The notes under the pieces: model-generated | What the model saw: only the letters and a program-made list of their open reading frames with translations | What the model was told of the DNA's origin: nothing | Database searches by the model: none | Made by a program: the position numbers and the translations under genes | Assembly (NCBI GenBank): GCA_029379385.1 | Contig: CM055618.1 | Coordinates: 15,043,071-15,107,070 of the forward strand | Reading direction: 5' to 3' | From: Quillaja saponaria | Taxonomy: Eukaryota > Streptophyta > Magnoliopsida > Fabales > Quillajaceae | DNA: 64,000 nucleotides | Shown here: piece by piece, positions 47,249 to 64,000 of the stretch | Position numbering within the stretch: the first letter of the stretch is position 1 | Layout: every line of letters starts with the position of its first letter

Positions 47249-50200
47249 ATGTATGGAGATTGTCAAGTTATGTCAACAATGGGAGGGAACGTAGTGGAAA
47301 ATCTCTTCTCTTCTCCGATCCAAAACCCTAATTGTAGCTTCATGTCCACCATGCCTTTCCAAACTTTCCCACCTGCCACGAATATTCCTGTAAGTTAAAT
47401 TTTACTCCTTTTTGTTCTTCTTCCTTTGGGTTAGAAAACCCAATTAGAACGGTTTTTTTTTTGTTCTTGAACAGAAAGAAGAAGATATTTTAGAAAGTGG
47501 AACAATGAGTGAACAAATTGAAGAAAAGTCTGGGAATGAACAAGAAGGCACAGATCAACAACCTCCTAATAAGAAGAAACGTTATCACAGGCACACAGCT
47601 CGTCAGATCGAAGAAATGGAAGCGTAAGTTTTAATTTATATCTCTTTGGCTGTTGTGTCTGTAATTTTTTGTCATTAATTTTTTGCATGTTAATTTTTTA
47701 TGGCAGTTTGTTCAAGGAATGTCCTCACCCAGATGACAAACAAAGACTAAGACTGAGCCAAGAACTTGAACTAAAACCACGCCAGGTTAAGTTTTGGTTC
47801 CAAAACCGACGAACCCAGATGAAGGTGCGCATTTTAGCATATACCCATTTGTATTAAATTTACAAAACCTTTCATTATTAAAGAGGTTAAATTTTAACCT
47901 TTTACATACCAACCAGCACGTTTTCCAATGAAACCGCGTTTTGCATTAAAAGTTTATGAACCCTAAAACGGCTAAGCCCGTTGAATTTCCATTATCACTC
48001 CCAGATTTGCAGTGTAAGAAGAATAAGAATCAGAAAAGATGAAAAAAAAAAGGAAGAATATTATCATTTAATTTTTTTGGTTACTGCTTCTTGCATTTGG
48101 TTTCTTTTCTTTTGGTTATCATTTTTCATACTCAGTCTGTATTTCCATAAATGAGCGCATTAAACCCTACCTGTCACATTTGTTTCCTATTGGACGCACA
48201 TATTTAATACAGTCATGATAATTCATTTTTACCATTTTAGGGTTACAATTGAAATGAATGTTTTTCTTTTTCAAAAATAAGTTATAATGTGAATATGAAA
48301 AATAAGGAAACAAATGTTGCATCTGATATATAAATATATTAGTTTTTGTATATCTTGGGTGACTTATTTTTTCGTAGGCACAACAAGATCGGGCGGATAA
48401 TATGATACTTAGAGCAGAAAATGAGACATTAAAGAATGAGAATTTTCAGCTGCAAGCAACATTACGTAGTGTTATCTGTCCAAATTGTGGTGGTCCGGGC
48501 ATGGTAGGTGGTGGTGATATAGGCTTGGATGAACAGCAACTCAGTTTCGAAAATGCCCGGCTACGCGAAGAAGTATTTTTCAAAATTTTGAACTTGTTTC
48601 ATTATACTTGCAATTTAGAGCTTCTAGAAAGTTTATTGTTGTCTAGTTTGCAAATATATATTCACATTGTAAATAATATAATTGTTTCACAGTTAGATCG
48701 TGTTTGTTGTCTCACTTCAAGATACACTGGCCGCCCAATACAAACATTAGGACCAATTCCTCCTCAAATGGCGCCTTCTGTGGATTTAGACATGAATATA
48801 TATTCAAGGAACTTCAATGATCCTATGGCTTCATGCACGGAAATGATTCCTGTGCCAATGTTACCACCACCAGAACCTTCACCATTCCCAGAGGCTGGTG
48901 GTTTATTAATGGAGGAGGATAAGTCACTAGCGATGGAGCTTGCTATGCCTTCAATGGATGAACTTGTTAAGATGTGTCAGGTCAATGACCTTCTTTGGAT
49001 TAGAAATAATGAGAATGGAAAGGAAATGCTTAATCTTGAAGAGCATGCAAGGATGTTTCCTTGGCCTATGAACTTTAAGCAGAATTCAAGTGAGTTTAGG
49101 ACGGAAGCTAGCCGTGACAGTGCTGTGGTTATAATGAATGGTATAACTCTTGTTGATTCGTTCCTTGATGCTGTAAGTGAATTGAAAATTTATTTTGTAC
49201 GACTTTTCCTAATTTATGAATTGTTTATATAATGTATGATCACTTCACTCATTATCTTCATTGTTTTTTCTTTTAAATTTCAGGTCAAGTGGATGGAGTT
49301 ATTTCCTTCAATTGTCTCAAGAGCTAAAACTCTCCAGGTTTTATCTTCCAGTGCTTCAGGTCATGCAAGTGGTTCTCTTCAATTGGTAGGCATTAAGTTC
49401 CTTAATATAGTTTACTAGTATATATATTGATGTTGTGCATGCTTACATAAATTTGTTACTTTGATGCATAGATGTATGCAGAATTGCAAGTTCTTACTCC
49501 ATTGGTGCCCACTAGAGAGACACATTTCCTTCGTTACTGCCAACAAAATGTAGAGGAGGGAATATGGGCAATTGTTGACTATCCCATTGATACCTTCCAG
49601 GACAATTTTCACCCTTCTTATCCTAGTTACCGAAGACGTCCATCCGGTTGTGTTATTGAAGATATGCCAAATGGGTACTCAAGGGTAATTAATTTCACTT
49701 CACAATTTAATAGCTATGCATTTGAATAAGTTTCACAAAATTATTCTAAATTCCTTATATATGCAACAGGTAACATGGGTGGAACATGCAGAGGTAGAGG
49801 ATAAACCAGTCCATCAGATATTCACTAACTACGTATATAGTGGGATGGCATTTGGAGCACAGCATTGGCTAGGAATTTTGCAGAGACAATGTGAAAGGAA
49901 TGCCAGTCTCATGGCCAGAAATATATCAGACCTTGGAGGTTAATATGTACTTCAAATTCTAGTCATTAATTCTCTGTATTTTGTCAAATTGATAACATTT
50001 TTCATGTGACTTCGCCTTACCCCTTTTTTTTGTTCATATATAGTGATACCGTCACCAGAAGCACGAAAGAATTTGATGAGATTGGCTCAAAGAATGGTTA
50101 GAACGTTTAGTCTTAACATTAGTACTTCATGTGGCCAGTCATGGACAGCTTTATCAGATTCCCCAGATGACACTGTAAGAATAACAACTAGGAAAAACAC

Positions 50201-51159
50201 AGAGCCTGGCCAACCCATTGGTGTTATTCTCAGTGCTGTTTCCACAACTTGGCTGCCATATTCTCATTATCAGGTCTTTGATCTCCTCAAAGACGGACAC
50301 CGAAGATCTAAGGTACATAATTAGGCTTAGTTTAATTAGTGGTATACAAAATAAGAACAAATGAGTGAATGATTGACCTTTGTGTGCAGCTGGAGGTTCT
50401 TTCAAATGGGAATTCTTTACATGAAGTAGCTCATATTGCAAATGGCTCTCATCCAGGAAATTGCATTTCACTCCTTCGTATGAATGTAAGTTTATTACTT
50501 CTTTTATCATATACTAGGAGACCTGCAACTACTATGAAATTGGACATTCTAATTAACATTGGATTCCAAATTCGGTTTTCTAAGGATTTTTATAATGGTA
50601 GTGTTATTTTCATGCCAAGAATGACATGCTTGAATGAGCCTAAAATAACATTTCCTTTGCCTCGTTCTCTAAAATGCACCTACTTGTATAGGTGGCCAGC
50701 AACTCATCGCAACATGTAGAGCTAATGTTGCAAGAGAGCTGCACTGACCAATCCGGCAGCCTTGTCGTCTACACCACAATCGATGTTGAATCAATCCAGC
50801 TTGCCATGAGTGGTGAAGATCCATCTTGCATTCCTCTCCTTCCACAAGGTTTTGTCATGGTCCCAACAGGATCATCTACCAATATTGTAGACACAACTAG
50901 CAGTACCATTGATATCAACTCCTCTGAAGAAGGTAATATTAGCTGCAACTCAGGTTGTCTTCTCACAGTTGGGTTTCAAGTCCTTGCTAGCACAATCCCA
51001 TCTGCTAAGCTCAACCTCTCAAGCGTGACAGCAATCAACAACCAACTTTGTAACACTGTCCAACAAATTGGAGCTGCTCTTAGTGACACCAATAGGACTA
51101 TTTGTCCTGCTGCTGATAATGCCTGTGGTGTTGGCTCTTGCACTGAACCCGTTAAGTAA
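47249..51159 (+). CDS. HDG5: HDG5-type HD-ZIP IV homeodomain factor
   Basis: This class IV homeodomain-leucine-zipper factor with START and SAD domains is expressed in epidermal cells. Eleven exons join in frame to 799 residues: 47249-47389, 47475-47623, 47707-47824, 48378-48572, 48693-49172, 49284-49385, 49472-49684, 49770-49938, 50044-50312, 50390-50485 and 50692-51159. The homeodomain (about 80-136) ends [13 protein letters not shown] zipper-loop-zipper follows (about 137-215) with the redox-type CPNC motif at 170-173. START begins near 280 ([20 protein letters not shown]) and runs to about 510. The C-terminal domain ends with [17 protein letters not shown]. The N-terminus [10 protein letters not shown] and the [10 protein letters not shown] segment resemble HDG5 (about 826 in Arabidopsis). 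HDG4 is the nearest alternative. An exon-by-exon frame check is consistent throughout. Confidence 0.95.
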
Positions 51160-52188
51160 TAGAAGTGCAATTTACAAGTCATTCAAAGTGGTCCTGTACT
51201 AGACTTGGTTCCCACCTTGGATTCTTTCAAGTGGGGAAACTGCAAAAGGGTAGGGATGTCAAATAAATTAATAGCATTTTGGGTTTGGTAAACAATAGTA
51301 AGGACAGAGTAACAAATGAAGTGGGTAGTGGTTTGGTAGGTAAAGCTGAGAATTAAGGCTCTGCAACATTTAATCAATGTGGGTGTGTGTGTGATTTTGT
51401 GGATGGTGGTAGAAGGACAGAGGGAGTCAAGAGCGAACCAAAAAGTTACCCTGGTAAAAGTCTTTTGGTAGAGTGGTTCGGGTATTGACTCCTGCTTTCT
51501 GCTAGCCTCTTTTGTCTACATGAACTATTTATTGCTTCTTTTAATTCACATCATCTGTTTTCTCCTTGTCTTTGTCCCATTCTAAGTTCTTTCATTTTAA
51601 ATATAATCTTATAACAATACAGAAAAATTTCCAAATAACCAAACCACTCTTTTATATATCAGAGATTGGCACAATTCTTGCTCTCTTTTTTTTAAGTTGA
51701 TAATTTGTTCCGTCAAATCAAACTGATTAGGATATTTATTCCATTTCGATCCGTGTGTTTAAATAATTTGTAAATCATATTAAATTCTTATCAAATCATC
51801 ATTGCTAAGTTTGCAAATGTTAAGGGAAAAAATAAAAATAATAAGTTTTTTTGTCTATTTTAAATTGAATCATTTATTAGATTTTAATAAATTTAAATGG
51901 CATCAACTTTGAATTGGGTTTTTTAGGGGTCTTAGTGGATCATGGGCTTTTTCCAAACGAAACAAGAAGCCCTGATCTTCACTGCCCATTACTCAATAAA
52001 TGGGTTTCGCCTATGCTCTCCAACATTGTTTCTCTTGCTCCTCCTTTACTGGTTCAGGGCTTCTATGAAATTTTAGCTTTTATATTTATGATTTTTAGGT
52101 AAATGTGTCTATCTTTCAAATGGGAAATCATTTTTCTTTTCAATATACTAAATTAAAAAAAAAAAGAAAAAAGACAAGCATGATTTTG

Positions 52189-52211
52189 AATATATATATA
52201 TATATATATAT
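52189..52211. repeat. (TA)n microsatellite
   Basis: This is a short TA dinucleotide run of about 11 units in the gap downstream of HDG5. Confidence 0.8.
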
Positions 52212-53773
52212 CATTACAAAGCAAAGATATAAATGCTAATGAAATTTGACCAAGATTGAAATATGTAGGGATATCATTATCTTGACCCAAGAATGGGCAA
52301 GATGAGAAAGACAAGTGAAGTTGAAATGTATGAAGATTCTTTGAATTCTACAAATTATATGTGAAGAAAGTCCAAGTAAAGTCCAAGTAGCTTGTGGTAT
52401 GGTTGTTGTGACTTATTCAAACAAAAAAAGTAAGGCCCGAGTCATGGTCTTTGCCTAACAGAACACGAACCTATCATTTATCTTCTTAAAAAAGAAGTCA
52501 GAGCTTCATGAAGATCACAATTTTGTCACTTTGGCCATCTCAATTCAAAAGGCATCGTCTTGCCAAAAATAAATAAATAAAATAAAATATATTTTTTTTA
52601 ATACAATAACAAAAATATATCCAGTTCAAAGGTTAAAACACAGAAACAAAAACTTTGAAAGACACAGAAAATTCTGGAGTTGAGCTTAAGGGGTGACAGA
52701 CAAAACGACAAATGGAAAACCTGCGTGTTGTTTTTGGGCAACGACCGCCTGTTTGTTCAAAAAAGACTAAATATACACACGTGTAAAAACAAAACCAAAT
52801 TTGGACTCCCTAGTTTTAATTTTATGCTCTCCTCCACAGCTCCACTCACTGTGAAAAAATATTTAAAAATAAAAAGTGAAAAAGTCAGGTTCAGCTTTTA
52901 ACCCCTTTTTGGATGTCTTACGTGGTGGCTTGCTTAGCCATAAACAAAAATGGAGGCCTTCAACGCAAGTTCGAATGTAATTTGCTTTTCTATGTTTGAA
53001 ACTAAAAACCAATATCACTTACGAGTCAAAGTGAAAAAGAAATACACTATCTCCATCATTAATTAAACTTATCTATAAGTTTTTCAATTACTTAATTAAT
53101 TAATATATGAATTAGTCAAGAAAGTGATTAGAAACGTGGATAATAAAATGAAAAACAAGAGTCGTATTGTAAGACTTAAAAAGATTTTCAAATACAGAGA
53201 AAAGATTTGGTCAGAAAGTGGGCTCAAACTCTTTCAAACTTCGTCGGCTGTAAAGCTTTTACGAGGAATGAGAATCAGTAATTAATTACTCAGTCGCTAT
53301 AATACTACGTGTCGTTTAGTAAGTCTCTCTTAGACTGAGTGTTATTACGTGGTCAAATTTATACCTTGGCTGTGTCAAAACCTTGAAACCTTGTACCACT
53401 TTAATTTGTTTCCATGCATTCCAACTATGCTACGGTTTGTCATCTTTACTGAAAATGCAACTTTGGGGCCGGTCTGAGCTATAAAATTATTCTTAATTTT
53501 GACCAATATATTTAAGACACGTTATTTTTTAATTTATAAGTGATTATTTTTAAATAATTTAAGTTTTAAAAATAATATTTAATATCTTAATAAGTATTCT
53601 TAAAATATATATTAATATTCAAATTTTCATATATATCAAATCCGTAGAGTTTATAATTAAACTATACTTAGAGATATAATATAAATTTTATTGTTATGCA
53701 ATTAATGATTGAATGTTAAAATATTAATGCATGAATTATTTATATTAACAAAATTAATGTTAATTTTGATGAT

Positions 53774-53776
<3 letters not shown>

Positions 53777-53819
<43 letters not shown>
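53777..53819. repeat. (AT)n microsatellite
   Basis: This is an uninterrupted AT dinucleotide run of about 21 units, the longest simple repeat of the window, in the middle of the gene-poor gap. It is likely polymorphic in length. Confidence 0.85.
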
Positions 53820-53822
<3 letters not shown>

Positions 53823-56800
53823 GTCACGAAGTGTTTAGCTCAACGCTATTAAGCTAATACGTACATGATCAAAAGTTTAAATTATATAATCTCACTAAAA
53901 AAATTCTGCACATGGACTTAGTCAACAGCCACAACGTGTTTATTTATTACACAGTGTAGCTGGTACATAATTGTGACGTCTCCAAATTAAAAAATATATA
54001 CATATATAATTTTAGCCAGGTGGTTAGATAATTTTGACTTTTTTCGGAAAGACAATATTAGTTTCAAAATCCTGAAATTTTATTTTATTAATAAAAATTT
54101 GTATAACTGATATACATAAATCATATAAACTTGGTGATATATTTATATTTTCACATATCATTGTAGTCATCTAAGATTAACACTAAGTTTCAGTTTCGAC
54201 GTATAATTATAGTAAGAGTTTTTCTAAAATAACAAGGAAATGGTAATTTAAATTTATATATACTAGTTTATTTGTTATATGGAATTGTAAGTGAGTCATA
54301 TATAATTTTTAAAAATAAAAATAACAATCTTAAACTATGCATATCATAAAATTAATACAATATTATTATTTTTTTTAATTTGTCTTATAAAATATTTTTT
54401 TAAATTATTTTTTATTATATATTTTTAATATTTTACTTAAATTTTAAATAAAATAAAAAACAGAAATATATTTTTACCTTGCCAAACTGTTTCAAAGAGC
54501 TCTGACACAATAAGCATAGCAAGGACGTTGATTACATAATATTTCAATCTTATAAATATTAAGATAGAGAAAATTAATTTCTATTACTATTAAAAATTTA
54601 TTTATGTAAAATTAAAGTGTTAGAAGTTAATTTATATTTTTATAAAGGGCATTGTGAAAAAAAATCAAAAAATTTTATTGTTAAACCACTTTATATATAT
54701 ATATAATATAGATATAAAATATCAATCCCAATGGTATGGTTAAGAGTTAAAATGTGCTATATTCATTAATTTTATGAGTAATTCGAAACTCCTGTACCAG
54801 ACAATGGAGAATAAATCTTTACAAAATTATCTAGTCTAGATGTGGGTAATCTAATTTTAATAAGAAAAAATAAATTAATCGATATATAAGTATAAAGTGA
54901 CCCACGTATCTATATATATATCAATTAAGATAATATATTTAATACAATTATTGATAATAATTTCATGGTGTACCATTACATCATTGTTCGATACTTGTCT
55001 GTCCGATCCACAGGAACACACAAATCCATATTAGCTGATTAAGACTTCACTAAACCCAATTGTTTGGAAATATATAATGTTTCGGATCACCAACTTTATC
55101 TAATAAACTAAAGATAAATCACTCAATGGTTGTTGTTGGTGGTAATGGTGTGTGGATGCTAATTGGACAACTCAATTAATTTTTTTTTTTTGGGGGTCTG
55201 AAAGAGAATAATAGGTAAGATAGTTTTTGCTTATGCATGATTGATTAGTTAATGGCTTATGCTTATATTTGTTAATAGTTTCTTAATAATGAAAGTGAAT
55301 TTGGTTCTTCAAATTTATTAAATAAGAAAAGGAGAGGAGATAAGTTATAATTAAGATGATGAGACAGAGGATATGCTTTCCAATATTTTTTGGAATATTT
55401 ATTTAATAATTGAAGATATGGAAAGAAACTAAATTAAAAGATATTACATACCTCTTAGTGTTAAGATTGTTACATCTTTCTAATATGAAGATTGACGTTT
55501 ATCACTCTATTAAAAATTAATATTATTTTCAAAATATGAGATTAGGTATTTTTTAAAATATTTTAATTGTAGAAAAGTTACTTATAAATAAGCTTATGTT
55601 GAACATGTTGAATAAAAAATACATGATGAAAAGGATGTCACTAGTGATATTAATTATTATTTTTTAGAGTTTATAAACTATATAATAGGTGATAATTATT
55701 ATTTTTTCTTATTCTAAATGATTTTTTTTTTTGAAATGATATATTAAAAAAAATTAATAATAGAGCATTTATTTAGTATATCATAACAGAATTTAAAAGA
55801 ATAATAATGGATTGAGCTAGCAATCAAAATAATACTTATATTATTTTATGAAACTTTTAGAATGTGTCAAAGTAAAACTTATCTAAATTGATAGATTAGA
55901 AAGGTAAACAAAAAAACAAAACAAAAAAACTAAAGAAGCTTTCTTTAAATTATTATTATTTTTGACAATTAGCTCGATTAGCCAAAAGGCACTCATCATC
56001 CAAGTAGCCAATGATGATATTTATTTTTAACATACAAGTACCAACCGGCGTCAACCAAAACTCAAACACACATATAACCTTGATGTAAACATATTAATTA
56101 AGTTTGTCTACTTTTACATCAAAACTTTTTTAATAATTTTTTCCTTTTTTAAACTTTTTGAATGAATGACCAACTTGATATTGGTCTCAAATTCCTCATG
56201 AAAAGTCATATACTTTTGAATTTTGGTGCTTTATAGGTGCTTGTTATAGAAATATACAACTCAAAATAAAAACTTTGTTGCTTATCCATTAATATTATAT
56301 TATGCTACCTAGTTCCCTTCAATTTTGTTGGGGAAGTTGATAAATGCTGCACCATAAGTACTTATTATTACCTCTAGGCTCTAGGCACTTGGAGGAGGGT
56401 ATCTAAAATGCATTTACTCATATATAACACTTTAAGTGGTCCCAAAGTTCTCCACATCATGTGAGTTGCTATCAATTCTTCAAAATAATCACTTGTCCAT
56501 TAATTATAATGAACATATTGAGAAATTAATTTACTTAACAAATAAAATATTAGTTTAAAGAAATACATGTAATTTGTGGTTCATGAATTAGATTAAACTG
56601 ATTTAAATAAATATATAAGACATGTTTGATTAAGTTGTATGTAAAAATACTATAAATAAAAATCTTTTTGTAGTACAATTATTTGAAAAATGATGAAGAT
56701 GAGTTAACATAAAAGTAACGTGAGATATAAATTGTTAATTTTTTTTGAAAATATATTGAGTATTAAAATTATTAAAAGTATCATTTTAATAAATAATAAG

Positions 56801-57194
56801 ATTATATTTGTTTAAATAAATAATTATTAAAATTTGAGTTTCTCCTATTTTTTATTTGAAGGAATTTTTTTTCTAAGTTCAGATTTTAGAAAATATTTTT
56901 TTATAAAACTTAAAAAATAAAACATTTATTGTTAAATAATTTTATAAAATAAGCTAAACTCAAATTATTTTAAAAATTATATAAGTTGGATTGATTTTTT
57001 AAAAAGATTTTTCTAACAAATACCCATAAAACACTTGTTAAGATAATAAATATACACATTATATATTACTTATTATAGTGATTAGTCATAATTTCAGTAT
57101 CATATAATATATAATTTATTATTTATGAAATGTTTCAAATTCTAAAAATTATATTAATTATACCTTAACAATTATCTGATGGAAACTTAAATTT

Positions 57195-57222
57195 TTTATT
57201 TTATTTTATTTTATTTTATTTT
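57195..57222. repeat. (TTTTA)n tract
   Basis: This is a run of about five to six TTTTA units in AT-rich intergenic DNA, marking the right border of the most AT-rich section. Confidence 0.7.
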
Positions 57223-58071
57223 TAAATGAAACCGACTAAGACAGACTAATATGAAATCCAACCAATCCATGCACATTTCTACTCTCGAACATACACATAC
57301 CATAAAGTGAAAGGTATTTAGGTGATTTCGCCCAATTCCAGAAACAGAATCTTTACTCTTACTCCCCCAACGAAACCAGCAAGACAAGCACCTTGTCAGA
57401 TTACCTAAATACCCTTATCCGGACACAAGTATCTATCTCTGAGAGCGAGTATCCCCATCCTGAACTTACACGCAAAGAAGGGAAGCTTTAACACCATGTG
57501 ATTGAGTAAATTTGGCGTACAGCCTCATTTATTGCAAATATTAAAAAAAAGGTTTATTTTGTCATTTGGTGAACCAGAAAAGGAATATTACAAAATCTCT
57601 CGCCTTGATTTTCCGCCGAGAAAGGGAAAAAAATCGAAGAGAATTTATTTATTTATTTTTGAGCTCGGCTAAGCCAAGCTGAAGAATACTAATGTGTAAA
57701 GCAAAGCTAACCATTTGACCTAGTCAGTTTTTTAAAGCCGCCAAAGACACCTTCAAAGCTTCTGTTTCGCTTACTGTAGAAAACTAATCATTAGCCTCAA
57801 CTGCCGCGTAACAAAAAAGCCTCAAAGCACAACTAACCAATAAGATTAGGAGAGAGAAAACTTTCACCGTAAACCACCAGGTGGTTTTTGGTCATTTTGG
57901 AATTGTGAATTTAGTAAGTGTAGGTTCTAAAGCTGGGGCCCACACCATCCTTACTAAACCCGTTGTAACCGCCAGCTATTTCCGTTCTGGCACCACCCAC
58001 AGTAATACATGACCTGCGAAACCCAACCCTTTCCTTTTTGCCACTTGTAGTGACATAATAGATGAAATTGA

Positions 58072-58437
58072 CACGTGTCGATTCCAACTTGTCTTTTGGA
58101 AATACGTTAAGGTCACGCATCGTGGTTGTTCACTTACATTACGGAAGTGACTTGGTTGCCTTTCTCATGTGGACTCCGAAATGTCCTCCTTTTTAGTAAA
58201 CAATCTCTGACCAAGCGAGGAGAAAATTGTCTTTTCGTATGACCAGCCTAACTAACTGGAAGGTACGTGGTGATTATACTGTACAAGTTGGCAGTTTCAG
58301 CTGAAAAAGTACATGCAGTTTTAGGAAAATAAAAATTTTGTTGTTATATCTTCTTGACCGTTCAAAATAAAAGATAATCCACGTGGACGGATGATCTAAA
58401 TATTGTGTATATAATTTCACATCGTTTTATACACGTG
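58072..58437. promoter_or_regulatory. cluster of G-box / ACGT elements upstream of JMJ13
   Basis: Perfect CACGTG hexamers occur at 58072-58077, 58380-58385 (in CCACGTGG) and 58432-58437. TACGTGG lies at 58264-58270. Three palindromic G-boxes in 370 bp, 400-750 bp before the predicted transcription start, is a dense cluster. Such sites bind bZIP and bHLH factors (ABF, PIF, HY5 classes). Downstream, TTCCCGCGAA near 58612-58621 is E2F-like, and a TATA-like TATAAAAG lies near 58778. Confidence 0.55.
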
Positions 58438-58950
58438 ATAATTCCGTCTTTCCTGCAACTTTCTTTTCTCTGACCAGTACAGCAACTAGAAGTCATCGGT
58501 CACACCGTTAGTAAGTTTACCAAAATACCCTTGTAAGTTGAAAGTAACACCTGCCCTTTAATTCCTTACCCGCCAATAATATGGTCATATTGACGAAACG
58601 GTGCATTCTAATTCCCGCGAAACGCAGGCCGTGAAAACGCGTTTTGGACGGCAAGCGTTTGGTTGAACCACCTAACAACCACCGCTTTTGCTATCACACT
58701 TGTTCTCTGAGTTATATTCAATTTAATTTTGATATAAATAATTATCTCATAAATACTTTCCTTTTAAGTTTTTAAATATAAAAGTATAAATTGTCGTCTC
58801 CTTTCTCTTTTTCGGTTTTCTAAGCATTCGCATTCTCTTTCCTCATCTACTGTTTTTCTCTGTACTTTTCCTCCTCGCCGGAAAACCTTTTTTGCTCGCC
58901 GGAAAACTGCTACAAATTCCGGCGAAATTATTCCGCGGCCTGAGGGGAAG

Positions 58951-59144
58951 ATGCTTGTCTATCTCTGATCGGCACTTCAGCATTTTCTATTAATTCGTTT
59001 TAGCTTGGTTGTAGAAGGCTTTGGGTTCAAAGATTTCTATCTGAGCTGGTTCGACCTCGTACTCGGTGTTTCTCGGGAATGTGGCGGCTCTGGTTGTCTT
59101 TGAAGGCTCGTTTCTAGTCTTTCATGGCTGGGATCGTGATCTAG
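58951..59144 (+). promoter_or_regulatory. three uORFs in the JMJ13 leader
   Basis: Within the likely leader (about 58815-59253), three complete short frames occur. They are 58951-58968 (MLVYL), 59079-59117 (MWRLWLSLKARF) and 59124-59144 (MAGIVI). A fourth ATG at 59249 overlaps the main start in another frame. Leader extent is inferred from the TATA-like motif and the GT site at 59257. Confidence 0.5.
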
Positions 59145-59253
59145 GGTTTGGCTTGGGATTTGGATTCTGTTTTGTGGCTGCCTTTTCGATTCTGTTCTGT
59201 ACTCTCTGAAGTGAACGAAGACGGAGACCTATAGAGAGCGACTTCGGAATGAG

Positions 59254-64000
<4,747 letters not shown>

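Larger units (their letters stand above)
51160..58813. other. gene-poor AT-rich gap
   Basis: This 7.6-kb interval has no gene I can support. It is strongly AT-rich between about 53500 and 57250, with many short A/T runs. The start (to about 51600) should contain the HDG5 3' UTR. The last kilobase is more GC-balanced and holds the JMJ13 promoter. The open frames at 51914-52102, 52680-52901 and 57911-58120 (minus) show no domain. No terminal repeats, tRNAs or transposase remnants were recognised. Confidence 0.55.

Noticed and set aside
52680..52901. 73-codon ORF with basic N-terminus
   Set aside because: The first codon is TTG, not ATG, and content is low-complexity at the end with no homology I can recall.
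57911..58120. 69-codon minus-strand ORF with KDKLEST motif
   Set aside because: It overlaps a promoter-like region with a G-box. I recognise no family, and frame length is within chance for this GC content.

Overview
The window is nuclear DNA from a dicot plant. It has AT-rich intergenic DNA, GT-AG introns (several of 1-2.4 kb), poly-T and TA tracts, and plant-specific families (HD-ZIP IV, plastid fibrillin, HSFA1, calmodulin-like proteins, a JMJ13-type demethylase). The species cannot be named from sequence alone. The order RAD1, HSFA1, PIG-X, SYP22-type syntaxin, ACD11-partner-like RRM protein, HDG5, JMJ13 combines genes that, from memory, lie close together on two duplicated Arabidopsis segments (around At4g17710-17760 and At5g46850-46910). 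That fits an ancestral gene block kept largely intact.

Layout. 1-1.6 kb: no gene body, perhaps the leader of a gene off the left edge. 1.6-4.6 kb (-): RAD1 checkpoint clamp subunit, 7 exons. 5.1-9.0 kb (+): HSFA1, divergent from RAD1 across a 480-bp shared promoter. 10.0-10.4 kb (+): decayed MAP kinase kinase relic. 10.8-14.3 kb (-): small conserved plant protein with a 2.2-kb intron. 15.3-17.5 kb (+): PIG-X/PBN1-type GPI mannosyltransferase subunit. 18.6-21.7 kb (-): vacuolar Qa-SNARE. 21.7-25.7 kb: AT-rich gap with a foldback/MITE-like element. 25.7-29.7 kb (+): RRM protein of the ACD11-partner family. 31.7-32.3 kb (-): small membrane protein with no in-frame ATG. 32.8-35.4 kb (+): plant protein of unknown function, with a LINE scrap in its intron. 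37.6-37.9 kb (+): DPM2. 40.1-40.6 kb (-): CML15/16-type calmodulin-like protein. 42.9-45.2 kb (-): fibrillin 2/PAP3. 47.2-51.2 kb (+): HDG5. 51.2-58.8 kb: gene-poor gap. 59.3 kb to the right edge (+): JMJ13-type histone demethylase, cut by the window.

The genes are independent eukaryotic transcription units, not an operon. There are loose themes: RAD1 (genome checkpoint) shares a promoter with HSFA1 (heat-shock master regulator), and PIG-X and DPM2 both serve ER mannosylation. HDG5 and JMJ13 are developmental regulators. I see no new multi-gene system. The most unusual items are an intact three-exon reading frame that lacks any methionine codon (31692-32311) and several main start codons preceded or overlapped by upstream ORFs (HSFA1, PIG-X, DPM2, JMJ13). 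All exon models were built by eye from splice motifs, frame continuity and remembered family sequences, without transcript data.
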